The notes beneath the pieces were generated by a model. That model was not told the DNA's origin. It did no database searches and was given only the letters and a program-made list of their open reading frames with translations. The position numbers and the translations under genes were made by a program. A DNA stretch of 64,000 bases from Saccharopolyspora dendranthemae (lineage in GTDB: Bacteria; Actinomycetota; Actinomycetes; Mycobacteriales; Pseudonocardiaceae), in contig NZ_VIWX01000003.1 in the NCBI RefSeq assembly GCF_007829955.1, positions 310,001 through 374,000 on the forward strand, written 5' to 3'. Shown here one piece after another: positions 23,493 to 31,549 of the stretch; within the stretch, counting starts at the first letter, position 1; each line of letters begins with the position of its first letter.

Positions 23493-24673
23493 GGCTCGGA
23501 GGTTCCCTTTTCGTCGTCCGGTTTCTCCTCGGACCCGCGACCGGTGAGGCTGCCGCGTTGCCACGCGCCCATCACCGATGGCTTGCCCGTTCCCCAGTTG
23601 TCGTGCTCGGCGGTCTGCGCGGGCACGGAGTGGCTCCGGCGCTGCCGCTGGGGCAGTCCGGTGCTGGTCTGCTGCTGAGCCGCCGGTTCGCTCATCGCCG
23701 GAGCGGGTGCTGATGTTTCGGTCTTGGCGAGCAGTTCGTTGGGCAGGAACAGCACCGCGCGCATTCCCCCGTAGGGCGAGGCGGTTTCCACGAAGACCTT
23801 GAACCCGTAGCGGGCGGCGAGCACCCCGGCGAGCGCGAAGCCGATCTGCGGCGGGTCGCCGAGCTTGTTGATGTCGACGACCTCCCGCCCGGTGAGCAGG
23901 GCTTTCGCGCGTTCCCGAGCTTCGGGGTTCATGCCGACCCCGGCGTCGTCGACGACGACCGACAGCCCGTTGTGGGCGGGCTGGAAGTGCACCTGGACCT
24001 GCGTGGCGGGCTGCGAGTAGCGCGCAGCGTTGTCGAGCAGCTCCGCGAGCGCGAGCACGACGGGTTCCACGGCCCGGCTGGAGACCGCGAGCTCGCTCTC
24101 GGAGTGCACCTCGATCCGCAGGTAGTCGCGGATGCGGGAGGTCGCGCCGCGCACCACGTCGAGCACCGGCGCCGCGGAGCGCTGCTGACCGGGCCAGGTC
24201 CCGCACAGCACGGCGGTGGCCTGGGCCCTCCGCACGAGCTGCGAGTTCGCGTGGTCGATCTTCATCAGGCCGGCGAGCACGGCGGGATCGTCGTGCTCGT
24301 GCTGCATCTCGCTGATCGCGAGCTGCTGCTCGTTGGCGAGGCTCTGCACGCCGCGCATCGTGGAGATCAGGGTCGCTTTCGCGGCCCTGTCGGCGCGTTG
24401 GCGGGTCTCGTCGGCGAAACCCGCGAACTGGCCGATGGCGGTCTGCATCTCCTGGTGGAAGGGCGTGTCGGCGAGGTGGGACCGCAGCGGTCCGGGCACG
24501 TCGATGGGCAGGCCGCGCTCGGCGTCCATCAGCGCGGGAAGCCGTCGAGTGACCAAGTGGTGCGCTTCTTCATCGCGCAGCCGGATCTGGAACTTGAGGC
24601 GCTGCAAGGAAACGAGGAAGGCCAGCAGAATCACTACGATTGCCGCGAGGGCAACCCACAATGCCACGTCCAC
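23489..24673 (-). CDS. sensor histidine kinase-like protein (conservon CvnA type)
   Basis: A 394-residue protein with one N-terminal membrane helix (3-23), a coiled-coil linker, a DHp-like helix with H141 in MKIDHANSQLVRRAQ, and a HATPase domain (N-box ELLDNAARYS at 211-220, G1 DDAGVG at 242-247). A disordered Gln/Ser/Pro-rich tail follows from about 330. No extracellular sensor domain is present and no response regulator is adjacent, as is normal for conservons. GTG at 24673 has only a weak SD. First gene of the four-gene operon. Confidence 0.9.
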   Translation of the reverse strand: MDVALWVALAAIVVILLAFLVSLQRLKFQIRLRDEEAHHLVTRRLPALMDAERGLPIDVPGPLRSHLADTPFHQEMQTAIGQFAGFADETRQRADRAAKATLISTMRGVQSLANEQQLAISEMQHEHDDPAVLAGLMKIDHANSQLVRRAQATAVLCGTWPGQQRSAAPVLDVVRGATSRIRDYLRIEVHSESELAVSSRAVEPVVLALAELLDNAARYSQPATQVQVHFQPAHNGLSVVVDDAGVGMNPEARERAKALLTGREVVDINKLGDPPQIGFALAGVLAARYGFKVFVETASPYGGMRAVLFLPNELLAKTETSAPAPAMSEPAAQQQTSTGLPQRQRRSHSVPAQTAEHDNWGTGKPSVMGAWQRGSLTGRGSEEKPDDEKGTSEP

Positions 24674-25096
24674 TTGGGAGTGCTCCGTCGTTAGCGTGCG
24701 TGAAGGAATTCGGAATCGCTGGGATCGTCGAAGTTACCACGCTGATGGGGCGACAATCGAAAATGCTTTACTCCGCAAACAAGCACTGATCGTGACGTGT
24801 TGAGCCGCGTGACCTGCTCGCTTGCCGAGTGAGTAGCGTGCCATTGCGACACACGCGTGATCGTTCGGACCCGTTTGATCAGCATTCGGATGCGCTCAGT
24901 GACAACCAGGGGGCGACCCGCCGGTACTGCGCCGAACGACGGAAATCCGCGAACTCGGACAACCGAATTCGGCGTCGCATTCATGATCCCGCTGCAGAAT
25001 ACCCAATGCGGTGAATCACGCCCGGAACTCTTGCTGATCGCTACAATGCCCCGCGCGATTGGTGATCATTCTTCCGTCGATGTCGGTGCGCGCGGC
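24674..25096. other. divergent intergenic region
   Basis: About 420 bases between the conservon-like operon and the clamp gene, noticeably richer in A/T than the neighbours. I see no coding frame, RNA gene or repeat in it. It presumably carries the operon promoter. Confidence 0.6.
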
Positions 25097-25102
25097 TAGC
25101 TT
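25097..25102 (+). promoter_or_regulatory. -10 box of leaderless clamp gene
   Basis: TAGCTT, then six bases (CCGGGC), then GTG at 25109; no SD. The spacing places the transcript start at the start codon. Confidence 0.5.
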
Positions 25103-25108
25103 CCGGGC

Positions 25109-26197
25109 GTGGAACTCGATCTGACGGTCCCGGCGCGCGCCCTGGCGGCGGTCGCCGCCGACCTGGTCAAGCTGTTGCCCGGCCGGAACCCGAACCCCGT
25201 GCTGGACGGCGTCGTGCTCACCGCGCGAGCCGACCGGATCGAGCTCGCGGGAACCGACCGGGAACGCGATGTCCGGCTGGGCTGCCAGTGCCAGGCGCAC
25301 GCCGAAGGTCAGGTGCTCGTCCCGGCCCGCCCGCTGGCCGAAACCCTGCGCAACCTCGACGCTCCCAGCGTCCGGCTCGTGGTGGAGGGCACCAGGCTCG
25401 CCGTGCGCACACCGACCGCGCGGTTCGCGATCCCGCTGCTGGACATCAGCTCGCACCCGGGGGTTCGTCAGGCACCGCCCGAGGTGGGCAGGTTGCCCAC
25501 CGGTCGGCTGCGGCTGGCCGCCGTGGCGGCGTCGTCGGCGTCGCGGGACGACGCGCTGCCGGTGTTCACCGGCGTGCACCTGCGGGTCCGCAGCGACCGG
25601 CTGACCCTGGTGGGCACCGACCGGTTCCGGATGGCGGTGGCCCGCTTGCCCTGGTGCGGCGAGGTCGACGAGCTGGACGTCCTGGTGCCGGCCGGTCTGC
25701 TGAGCGAGGTGGCGAAACAGGCGCGCGGCGACGAGGTCTCGCTGCGCGCGGACTCCGACCGGGTCGGTTTCGGCTGGGACGGCGCCGAGGTGACGAGCGC
25801 GGTGCTGGACGCGTCGTTCCCGGACGAAGGGCGCCACCTCGCTGAGGACTTCGACGGGGAGGCCAGGTTTCCCGCTGCCGACTTCGCGGACGCGGTCCGC
25901 CGGCTCACCCCGTTCGTCGGGCACCAGGCCGGTCTGGTCGTGGAGTCCGGCGACGGCGAGCTCCGGCTCCGCGCGACGAATCCGCAGTTCGGCGATGCCG
26001 AGGAAACCCTCAAGGCCACCACCGGAGGCGACCGGATCGTCACGGCCTACCACCCGCGCTACCTCGCCGACGCGCTCCGGCCCTTCGGTGAGGCCGAAGT
26101 CCGCCTCCGGCTTCGCAACGGCGCGCGCCGGGCCACCGTCATCACCACGCCCGAATCTCCCGAGCTGCACTACGTCCTCATGCCCCGGCGGCTCTGA
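25109..26197 (+). CDS. DNA polymerase III beta-clamp paralogue
   Basis: A 362-residue protein with the three-fold DnaN architecture (domains about 1-120, 125-240, 245-362) and a C-terminal YVLMPRRL close to the canonical YLLMPVRL. The housekeeping dnaN should sit beside dnaA outside the window, so this is a second clamp. It stands alone between the conservon-like operon and the XRE/ImmA cassette. Roles known for extra clamps include resistance to clamp-binding antibiotics (griselimycin resistance clamp) and specialised polymerase loading; neither can be chosen here. Probably leaderless. Confidence 0.85.
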   Translation: MELDLTVPARALAAVAADLVKLLPGRNPNPVLDGVVLTARADRIELAGTDRERDVRLGCQCQAHAEGQVLVPARPLAETLRNLDAPSVRLVVEGTRLAVRTPTARFAIPLLDISSHPGVRQAPPEVGRLPTGRLRLAAVAASSASRDDALPVFTGVHLRVRSDRLTLVGTDRFRMAVARLPWCGEVDELDVLVPAGLLSEVAKQARGDEVSLRADSDRVGFGWDGAEVTSAVLDASFPDEGRHLAEDFDGEARFPAADFADAVRRLTPFVGHQAGLVVESGDGELRLRATNPQFGDAEETLKATTGGDRIVTAYHPRYLADALRPFGEAEVRLRLRNGARRATVITTPESPELHYVLMPRRL

Positions 26198-26278
26198 GGA
26201 GATCCGCATCGGGGCAGGGCGCGGGTCGCCTCCCGCATCCCTGTCCCGACGCACCCCCAGTTTCCAGCCCCCAGCGAT

Positions 26279-26298
26279 GATTCCACGATAGTGGAATC
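26279..26298. promoter_or_regulatory. inverted-repeat operator upstream of XRE regulator
   Basis: GATTCCAC (26279-26286) and GTGGAATC (26291-26298) are perfect inverted repeats separated by GATA, 86 bases before the XRE start. It is a likely operator for self-regulation of the cassette; a terminator role for the clamp gene is the alternative. Confidence 0.55.
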
Positions 26299-26383
26299 GT
26301 GGACAGACATTAGTATCGAATGCGAGAATTCGTCAAACACGGCCACGGGCGTGGGGGCGCGCCGGCGAAGTGCGGGGAGTGCG

Positions 26384-26791
26384 ATGAACGAGCAAGGGGA
26401 CGCGCTGGCCGAGAGGCTGGCCTGGCTGCGTGAGAACTTCCCCGACCCCGACACCGGAAAGCCGCGCGAGGTCAGGGAAATCTCCGCGGCCACCGGGATC
26501 AGCCTGTCGCAGCTCTACAAGATCTTGTCGGGCGAGTCGCCGAACCCGGGGTGGCAGCACCTGCGGGCGCTCGCCGAGTTCTTCGGCGTGCCGCTCGACG
26601 CGTTCAACTCCGGCGACCACGGCGACGAGGTGCGCGCGCAGCTGGCGACCCTGGTGGAGCTCCGGGAGCTGCGCGACAGCGGCGTGGAGTCGATCTCGTT
26701 GCGCGGGCTGACCCAGGCGCAGGCCGACCGCATCCGGGGCGTGGTGGAGGACCTGCGCGCCAGCAACACGGTGAGGCGCGATGAGCCATGA
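26384..26791 (+). CDS. XRE-family helix-turn-helix regulator
   Basis: A 135-residue regulator. The HTH spans about 26-70 (REVREISAATGISLSQLYKI and following helices). The C-terminal helix region ends with GLTQAQADRIRGVVEDLR, typical of regulators paired with ImmA/IrrE-type proteases in streptomycete cassettes. ATG at 26384 has GGGGAG 4 bases before it; the in-frame opening at 26291 runs through the operator and is rejected. It overlaps the next gene by 11 bases, implying coupled expression. Confidence 0.88.
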   Translation: MNEQGDALAERLAWLRENFPDPDTGKPREVREISAATGISLSQLYKILSGESPNPGWQHLRALAEFFGVPLDAFNSGDHGDEVRAQLATLVELRELRDSGVESISLRGLTQAQADRIRGVVEDLRASNTVRRDEP

Positions 26792-27428
26792 TCATGATCC
26801 CGACCCGATGCCCACGTCGTTCCGCTGCGCGCGCCTGGTGATCGACGTGCGCCCTGGTCACGACGACACCCCTGACGATCGCTCGCAACGCGACATGACC
26901 GCGCGGTGCCACGAGCTGGCAGGCGCGCTCCCGCTGCCGACGCCGTGGGACCTGCGCACCTTCATCGCCGAGCTGTCGGAGGCCCGCGGACGCCCGATCG
27001 AGCTGCGCCAGGTGTCCACAGTGGAGTCCGAAAGTCCGTGCGGTGCGCTGATCTCGCTCTCGGACCGGGACGTGATCGGCTACGTGCCCAGCACCCCGCT
27101 GCACGAGGAGCACATCATCCTGCACGAGGTGGGGCACCTGGTGTGCGGGCACTCCGACACCAAGCTGGCGGATTCCCCGATGGTCGCCGCCCTGGTCCCG
27201 GACCTCTCGCCGGAACTCATCCGCAGCGTCCTGGGACGGTCGCCGAGCGCGTTCGACGCCGCGGCCGAGCAGCAGGCCGAACTGGTCGCGAGCCTGTACC
27301 TGTACCGCGCGGGCCGCGCTCCGGCTCCGCCGCGGCGCGTGCGCAAGCAGGCCGCGCCCGGCCGCACCCTGCGCGAGATCCAGGCGACCTTCGACAGCGC
27401 CCGCCGGCGGGGGCCCGAGAAGCGATGA
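26781..27428 (+). CDS. ImmA/IrrE-like metallopeptidase domain protein
   Basis: A 215-residue protein with the zinc signature H115-E116-V-G-H119 (HEVGHLVCGH) followed by a C-terminal helical segment including EQQAELVASLYLY, where the third ligand Glu would lie. In phage and stress systems ImmA/IrrE proteases cleave an XRE-type repressor. The gene overlaps the XRE gene at its start and the membrane gene at its end (ATGA), so the three form one unit. Cleavage of the neighbouring regulator is inference. Confidence 0.85.
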   Translation: MSHDHDPDPMPTSFRCARLVIDVRPGHDDTPDDRSQRDMTARCHELAGALPLPTPWDLRTFIAELSEARGRPIELRQVSTVESESPCGALISLSDRDVIGYVPSTPLHEEHIILHEVGHLVCGHSDTKLADSPMVAALVPDLSPELIRSVLGRSPSAFDAAAEQQAELVASLYLYRAGRAPAPPRRVRKQAAPGRTLREIQATFDSARRRGPEKR

Positions 27429-28624
27429 CCAGCGTCGTCCTGCAGTGCGCCGGGATCATCGCCGTGCTGGCCGCGCTCAGCAAGGCCGCTCAGGTCCAGC
27501 TCCGCCGCGAGACCCGGCCCAGCGTGCTCTACCTGTGCGGTGCGATCGGCAGCGTCGGGCTGTCCGCGGCGCTGGTCGCTCCGGCTTCCCTGGCCCTGGT
27601 GTCGGAGTGGGAGCCGATCGCCAACGTCGGTCGCCTGGTCGCCAACGTCCTGGCCATGGTCGCGGCGGTGTGCGTGCACGGCCTGCTGGCGCACCTGCTG
27701 CACGAGTCCGCCCGCGCCCGCCGCGTGATGAAGGTCCAAGTGCCGGTGATGCTCACCGCGGCGGCGCTGATGGCGGTGCTGCTGCTCGGGGCCGGGGTCC
27801 CGTCCCACCCGTCCTTCTTGGGCGCCTACGCCGACCATCCGCGCGTGGCGGCCTACCTCCTCGTGTTCGCCCTCTACATCGGGTGGGCCACCACGGTGTT
27901 CGCCCTGTTCGTCGGCCGCTACGTCGTGCAGACCACGGGTCTGTGGCTGCGCGCGGGGCTGCGGACGATCCAGGCGGGGTGCGTCGCTTCTGCGGCCTGG
28001 GCGGTGGCCAAGATCGGTGCTGCGCTCTCGGTGGTCGGCGGCCGCGACCCCGGCGTGCTGGTCCCGGTGGCGGGGACGTGCGCCGCGGTGTGCGTGGTGC
28101 TGGTGGCCCTCGGCGCGACCATGCCGGTCTGGGGGCCGCGCTGCGCGGTCCTCGCGTCCTGGGTGCGCGCGGCGCACCAGGTCCGGAGGCTGCACCCGCT
28201 GTGGCACCGGCTCGCCACCGAACTGCCGCAGATCACGCTGCCGTCCGAGATGTACGCGCGGGCCGACGCCCGCTTCGCGCTGTACCGGCGGGTGGTGGAG
28301 ATCCGGGACGCGCAGCTCGTGCTGCGCTCCCACGTCCACCCGGACGCGGCTTCCTGGGCGCAGCAGGAAGCGGAGCGGGCCGGGCTCGGCGAGCGGCGCG
28401 CGCACCAGGTCGTCGAGGCCGCATCGCTCGCGGTCGCGCTGGACTCCCACGCCGCGGGGCGTCCGCACCGGTCCCGGCCGGGCGAGAGCGCGGTGCCCTA
28501 CCGCGGGGTGGCCTCCGACCCGCACACCGAGGCGGCGTGGCTGATCGGGCTCGGCCGGCTCGTGGACCGCTCACCGATCGTGGCGAACGCTCGCGCCCGG
28601 GCCGAAGCGGATCAGACGGCGTAG
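27425..28624 (+). CDS. MAB_1171c-type/DUF6545 multi-helix membrane protein
   Basis: A 399-residue protein with about seven membrane helices in the first 235 residues and a cytoplasmic C-terminal domain of some 160 residues (from HPLWHRLATELPQITLP). The layout matches the putative transporter family that travels with XRE and ImmA-like genes in actinobacteria. No transport motif is recognisable. ATG at 27425 overlaps the protease stop. The last 13 bases overlap the convergent PAP2-like gene. A sensor/receptor role is as plausible as transport. Confidence 0.8.
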   Translation: MTSVVLQCAGIIAVLAALSKAAQVQLRRETRPSVLYLCGAIGSVGLSAALVAPASLALVSEWEPIANVGRLVANVLAMVAAVCVHGLLAHLLHESARARRVMKVQVPVMLTAAALMAVLLLGAGVPSHPSFLGAYADHPRVAAYLLVFALYIGWATTVFALFVGRYVVQTTGLWLRAGLRTIQAGCVASAAWAVAKIGAALSVVGGRDPGVLVPVAGTCAAVCVVLVALGATMPVWGPRCAVLASWVRAAHQVRRLHPLWHRLATELPQITLPSEMYARADARFALYRRVVEIRDAQLVLRSHVHPDAASWAQQEAERAGLGERRAHQVVEAASLAVALDSHAAGRPHRSRPGESAVPYRGVASDPHTEAAWLIGLGRLVDRSPIVANARARAEADQTA

Positions 28625-29235
28625 AGCAGGGTCGTGAACAGGCCGCCTCCGACGACGGCTCCGACGATCGCGCCCGCGGTGACCTGCGCGGTGGTGTGGT
28701 CGCGGATCTGCACGCGGGACCACGAGATCGCCGCCACGAGCACCATCAGGGCCCACCACGCCGGGTGGTAGATCACCGCGAGGATCACCACCGCTCCCGA
28801 GGCCACCGCCGAGTGCATGGACACCTTCCACCAGGCCGTGATCGCGCCCGTGACGAACAGGGAGCCGATCATGGAGATGTCGAGCGCGATCAGCGGCCAC
28901 GGAGCGCCCAGGGCCACGAGCAGGCCGAGCCCGACCAGGCTCATGACGATCAGCGCGAGGAACGGCACGGCTCGCCCGGCCCGGTCGCGCACGTGGTGGC
29001 TGTCCCACCGCCCGGTGCGAGCGCCCCAGACGATCACACCCATCGGCAGGATGCTGCTGGTGGCGGCCACCAGCAGGCCCCAGCCGAGCGCGGGCAGCAG
29101 CCGGTGGGTGGCCTGCCACGCCACGGCCAGCGGCAGCAGCACCACGATCACCCACGGCGCGAACACCTCGGTGAGGACGTGCGCGGCGCGCGCCCTCGCT
29201 CCGCGAGCAGGGCTGACGTCGGTGGAGTCGGTCAT
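28612..29235 (-). CDS. PAP2-like membrane phosphatase family protein
   Basis: A 207-residue protein with about five to six helices. PAP2 motifs are recognisable but weakened: RDRAGRAVP for motif 1, SMHSAVASG in place of PSGH, and SRVQIRDHTTAQ for SRxxxxxHxxxD with Q at the Asp position. It may still act on a prenyl or lipid phosphate, but the changed residues leave activity open. ATG at 29235 is chosen because GAGGA lies just upstream; two earlier starts exist. Its end overlaps the DUF6545 gene tail to tail by 13 bases. Confidence 0.75.
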   Translation of the reverse strand: MTDSTDVSPARGARARAAHVLTEVFAPWVIVVLLPLAVAWQATHRLLPALGWGLLVAATSSILPMGVIVWGARTGRWDSHHVRDRAGRAVPFLALIVMSLVGLGLLVALGAPWPLIALDISMIGSLFVTGAITAWWKVSMHSAVASGAVVILAVIYHPAWWALMVLVAAISWSRVQIRDHTTAQVTAGAIVGAVVGGGLFTTLLYAV

Positions 29236-29433
29236 GGTGTCCTCGGTCATCGGGCGGGCGTCCACAGGCAGAGTTTCACATGCCCGGCGCGCGGGGCCGG
29301 GAGCAGCTCACCCGTTGCCTCGGGCGGACCGCAGCCCCGGCCCGCGAGGAGTTCTGGACCCGCGCTCGTGACGAGTCGTGTTGGGATCGCTACGGTTTCC
29401 ACATCGGACTGATGAAAAAGGAGATGTGACAAC

Positions 29434-29817
29434 ATGACTGAAACCATCATGCTTCTGGTGCACTCGCCGGGAGGTATCGCTTCCGGGGGAACACTCTTGG
29501 TGACGGCCCTCTTCCTGCTGGTCTTCCCGCTGCGGGGTGGGCACGGCAAGCACGCGGGGGCCGGTCCCGGCGCCCTCGACGTGTGGCAGGTGCAGCGGAA
29601 CGCCACCCAGCCGATCGCCAAGTTCACTGAATTCACAACGCTTCTCATGGAGATGATGCGCGAGGAGCGGGAGCTCGAACCGGGGGTCCGGGTGCGCGCG
29701 AGGACGGAACCGCCGCCCTACGTCGGCAAGCACCGCCTGGTCGTTCCGTTCGTAGTTGAGACCTTTCACCCCAGGGTGAAGGTTCTTCTAGGCCCTGGGG
29801 TGACGCGACCACACTGA
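29434..29817 (+). CDS. hypothetical small membrane protein
   Basis: A 127-residue frame starting at ATG 29434 with AAGGAGA nine bases upstream. One hydrophobic helix (about 18-34) is followed by a polar domain. I do not recognise a family. The last 17 codons coincide with a strong hairpin, so the C-terminus may not be under protein-level selection. Convergent with the TetR gene, with a single base between the stop codons. Confidence 0.5.
   Translation: MTETIMLLVHSPGGIASGGTLLVTALFLLVFPLRGGHGKHAGAGPGALDVWQVQRNATQPIAKFTEFTTLLMEMMREERELEPGVRVRARTEPPPYVGKHRLVVPFVVETFHPRVKVLLGPGVTRPH
29766..29803. terminator. bidirectional terminator hairpin
   Basis: TCACCCCAGGG (29766-29776) and CCCTGGGGTGA (29793-29803) pair perfectly across a 16-base loop between two convergent genes. 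Confidence 0.7.
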
Positions 29818-29818
29818 G

Positions 29819-30517
29819 TCAGGTCAGGCCGCTTTCCTCCGCCAGCTCGTGCAAGGTCGAGTCGAAGAGCTGATCGGCGTGGAACAGGTCGAACGGGAAG
29901 CGGCCGAAGACCTCCAGCGCGATGTGCCCGTACAAGCGCACCCACCAGCGCATCAGGAAGTAGACCGCCTCGGCGTCCAGCGCTTCCGGGGGCATCTCGA
30001 TGCCCTCGCTGGAGAAGGCGTCGGCCAGGGACTTCTGCTGGGCCGACAGGTCCGGCAGGTCCACCGGCTCCTTGACCTTGTCCTCGACGTTGGGGTTCTC
30101 CCACAACATCGGGGCGACGATGCTCAGGAACACCCCGGCGAAGCGATCCGGTTGCTGGGCGCGGTCCTTCGGCGTGGCGAAGACCAGCGCGAACTCCTTG
30201 GGGTGGGCCAGCGCCCACGACCGGAACCGGCGGCAGACCGCGAAGGTGCGGTCCAGGAAGCTCTCGCTGGCCGGGTCGAACGCGGCCGACAGGTCCTCGG
30301 AGAGCTCGGCGCAGATGTCGTCGCACAGCTGCCCCAGCAGGTCTTCGCGGGAGGAGTAGTAGCGGTAGAGGGCGGGAGCGGTGATGCCCAGCTCGCGGGC
30401 GATCGCTCGGAGCGTCACCGCGTCGCTGCCGTGCTCGGCGAGCAGCATCCGGGCGCGTCGCCGGATGTCGTGCTCGGTGGCCGCCCGCGCGCGCTCGCGC
30501 GGAGACAGCTCGGTCAT
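29819..30517 (-). CDS. TetR/AcrR family regulator
   Basis: A 232-residue regulator. The N-terminal HTH (about 14-60) reads AVTLRAIARELGITAPALYRYYSSREDLL; the C-terminal ligand domain is of the WHG/TetR_C_13-like type (ALAHPKEFALVF, RWWVRLYGHIALEVFGRFPFD). ATG at 30517 follows AGGGGAC. It is divergent from the mycoredoxin gene across 188 bases and could control it or itself. Ligand unknown. Confidence 0.92.
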   Translation of the reverse strand: MTELSPRERARAATEHDIRRRARMLLAEHGSDAVTLRAIARELGITAPALYRYYSSREDLLGQLCDDICAELSEDLSAAFDPASESFLDRTFAVCRRFRSWALAHPKEFALVFATPKDRAQQPDRFAGVFLSIVAPMLWENPNVEDKVKEPVDLPDLSAQQKSLADAFSSEGIEMPPEALDAEAVYFLMRWWVRLYGHIALEVFGRFPFDLFHADQLFDSTLHELAEESGLT

Positions 30518-30637
30518 GTCCCCTACCCCTCGGTCCAGGATTGGCGTCCGGCTCGTGGGACGTCGAGTCAGACCGTAACGGGCGTCACCATCGGGCTCCA
30601 AGACGTCCTGTGTGGACGACATGAGCTGCGTCTCGTG

Positions 30638-30663
30638 CGAATGATTTCGCCGTTTCGATTGTT
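30638..30663 (+). promoter_or_regulatory. SigR/SigH-like promoter of mycoredoxin gene
   Basis: CGAAT (30638-30642), 18 bases, GTT (30661-30663). It differs from GGAAT-N18-GTT by one base and lies 42 bases before the ATG. Confidence 0.55.
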
Positions 30664-30705
30664 CAAGCTCGAAGACTGCAAGTCGTGGCCGAACCTGGAG
30701 GTCGG

Positions 30706-30972
30706 ATGTCCGCCGAACAAGTCACCGTGTACAGCAGGCCGGGCTGCCCGTTCTGCATGGCTCTGCGCTCCGGGCTCAAGCGCTCGGGCCTGGCCTACGA
30801 CGAGGTCGACATCTGGCAGGACCCGGAAGCGGCGAGCGTCGTGCGCTCCATCGCCGATGGCAACGAGACCGTGCCGACCGTGGTGATCGGGGACTGGAAG
30901 GCGGTCAACCCCTCGGCCCGCGAGGTGATCGCGGCCGTGACCGAGCACGCCCCGCACCTGCTCCCCGCCTGA
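30706..30972 (+). CDS. mycoredoxin/glutaredoxin-like protein
   Basis: An 88-residue glutaredoxin-fold protein with active site C-P-F-C in YSRPGCPFCMALRSGL, and the cis-Pro TVPTVVIG segment. Such proteins in actinobacteria (Mrx1) reduce mycothiol mixed disulfides. ATG at 30706 has GGAGGT directly upstream. The upstream promoter resembles those of the thiol-stress sigma factor, consistent with Mrx1 being a SigR target in Streptomyces. Confidence 0.9.
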   Translation: MSAEQVTVYSRPGCPFCMALRSGLKRSGLAYDEVDIWQDPEAASVVRSIADGNETVPTVVIGDWKAVNPSAREVIAAVTEHAPHLLPA

Positions 30973-31098
30973 GGTGCTGCGCTGAGGGCCGACCGCACGG
31001 GGGGCGTTGCGGCCGGCCCACAGCAGGTTGCGATCGTCGATGGCGCGAATACCGACGAGCGACAACCTGTTCAGTTTGACGGCAACTCCCCTGGAAAA

Positions 31099-31137
31099 GA
31101 TCCACCTTGACGCCTGAATTCGCTCGAACGGTGGATC
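31099..31137. repeat. inverted repeat in AT-rich gap
   Basis: GATCCACC (31099-31106) and GGTGGATC (31130-31137), 23-base loop. The 238 bases 30973-31210 contain no convincing gene; the hairpin may end the mycoredoxin transcript. Confidence 0.4.
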
Positions 31138-31210
31138 AATGGCGGAATAATCATTTGTGTCCGAGAGCACATGAATATCGCGATTCACTGCGTTTCGCCT
31201 GCTCAAAAGC

Positions 31211-31495
31211 CTATTCGTGCCTTTTGCTCGATCTTTTCCGGGATTCGGCCGGATCGTGTTTGCCGGGTGCGTCCGACGACGCGACCGGATAGTGGGATTC
31301 GCCGTGATGGCTGGTGTCGACGGGCTCTCCTGGAACAGGATCCACCCGCGCGGGAATTTCGGATCGGGGTTCGGTCGTCCGGTCGTCGTCCGCCGGCTTG
31401 GGTTGGGCGGCGAAGAAGGTCGCGACGGTGTTGAGCCGGTCCGCGAACCAATCCGCGTCGATCTTCGGTTCGATGAGCGCTGCGGTGATTGCCAT
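31211..31495 (-). CDS. small hypothetical protein
   Basis: A 94-residue frame with ATG at 31495 and GGAG three bases upstream. It begins MAITAALIEPKIDADWFADR and then becomes polar and Pro/Asp-rich; no family recognised. A GTTAC/GTAAC operator lies 54 bases upstream of the start. Base composition is less biased than neighbouring genes, so coding status is uncertain. Confidence 0.4.
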   Translation of the reverse strand: MAITAALIEPKIDADWFADRLNTVATFFAAQPKPADDDRTTEPRSEIPARVDPVPGEPVDTSHHGESHYPVASSDAPGKHDPAESRKRSSKRHE

Positions 31496-31549
31496 GGCTC
31501 CAGCCTGCGATTTCAGGGGTGCGGACCGGATCCGTACGGCTACTCAGTT

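Noticed and set aside
18338..24673. Biosynthetic gene cluster suggested by the acyl-CoA oxidase and P450 genes
   Set aside because: No PKS, NRPS, terpene or RiPP core gene is nearby, and the P450 belongs to a conservon-like signalling operon.
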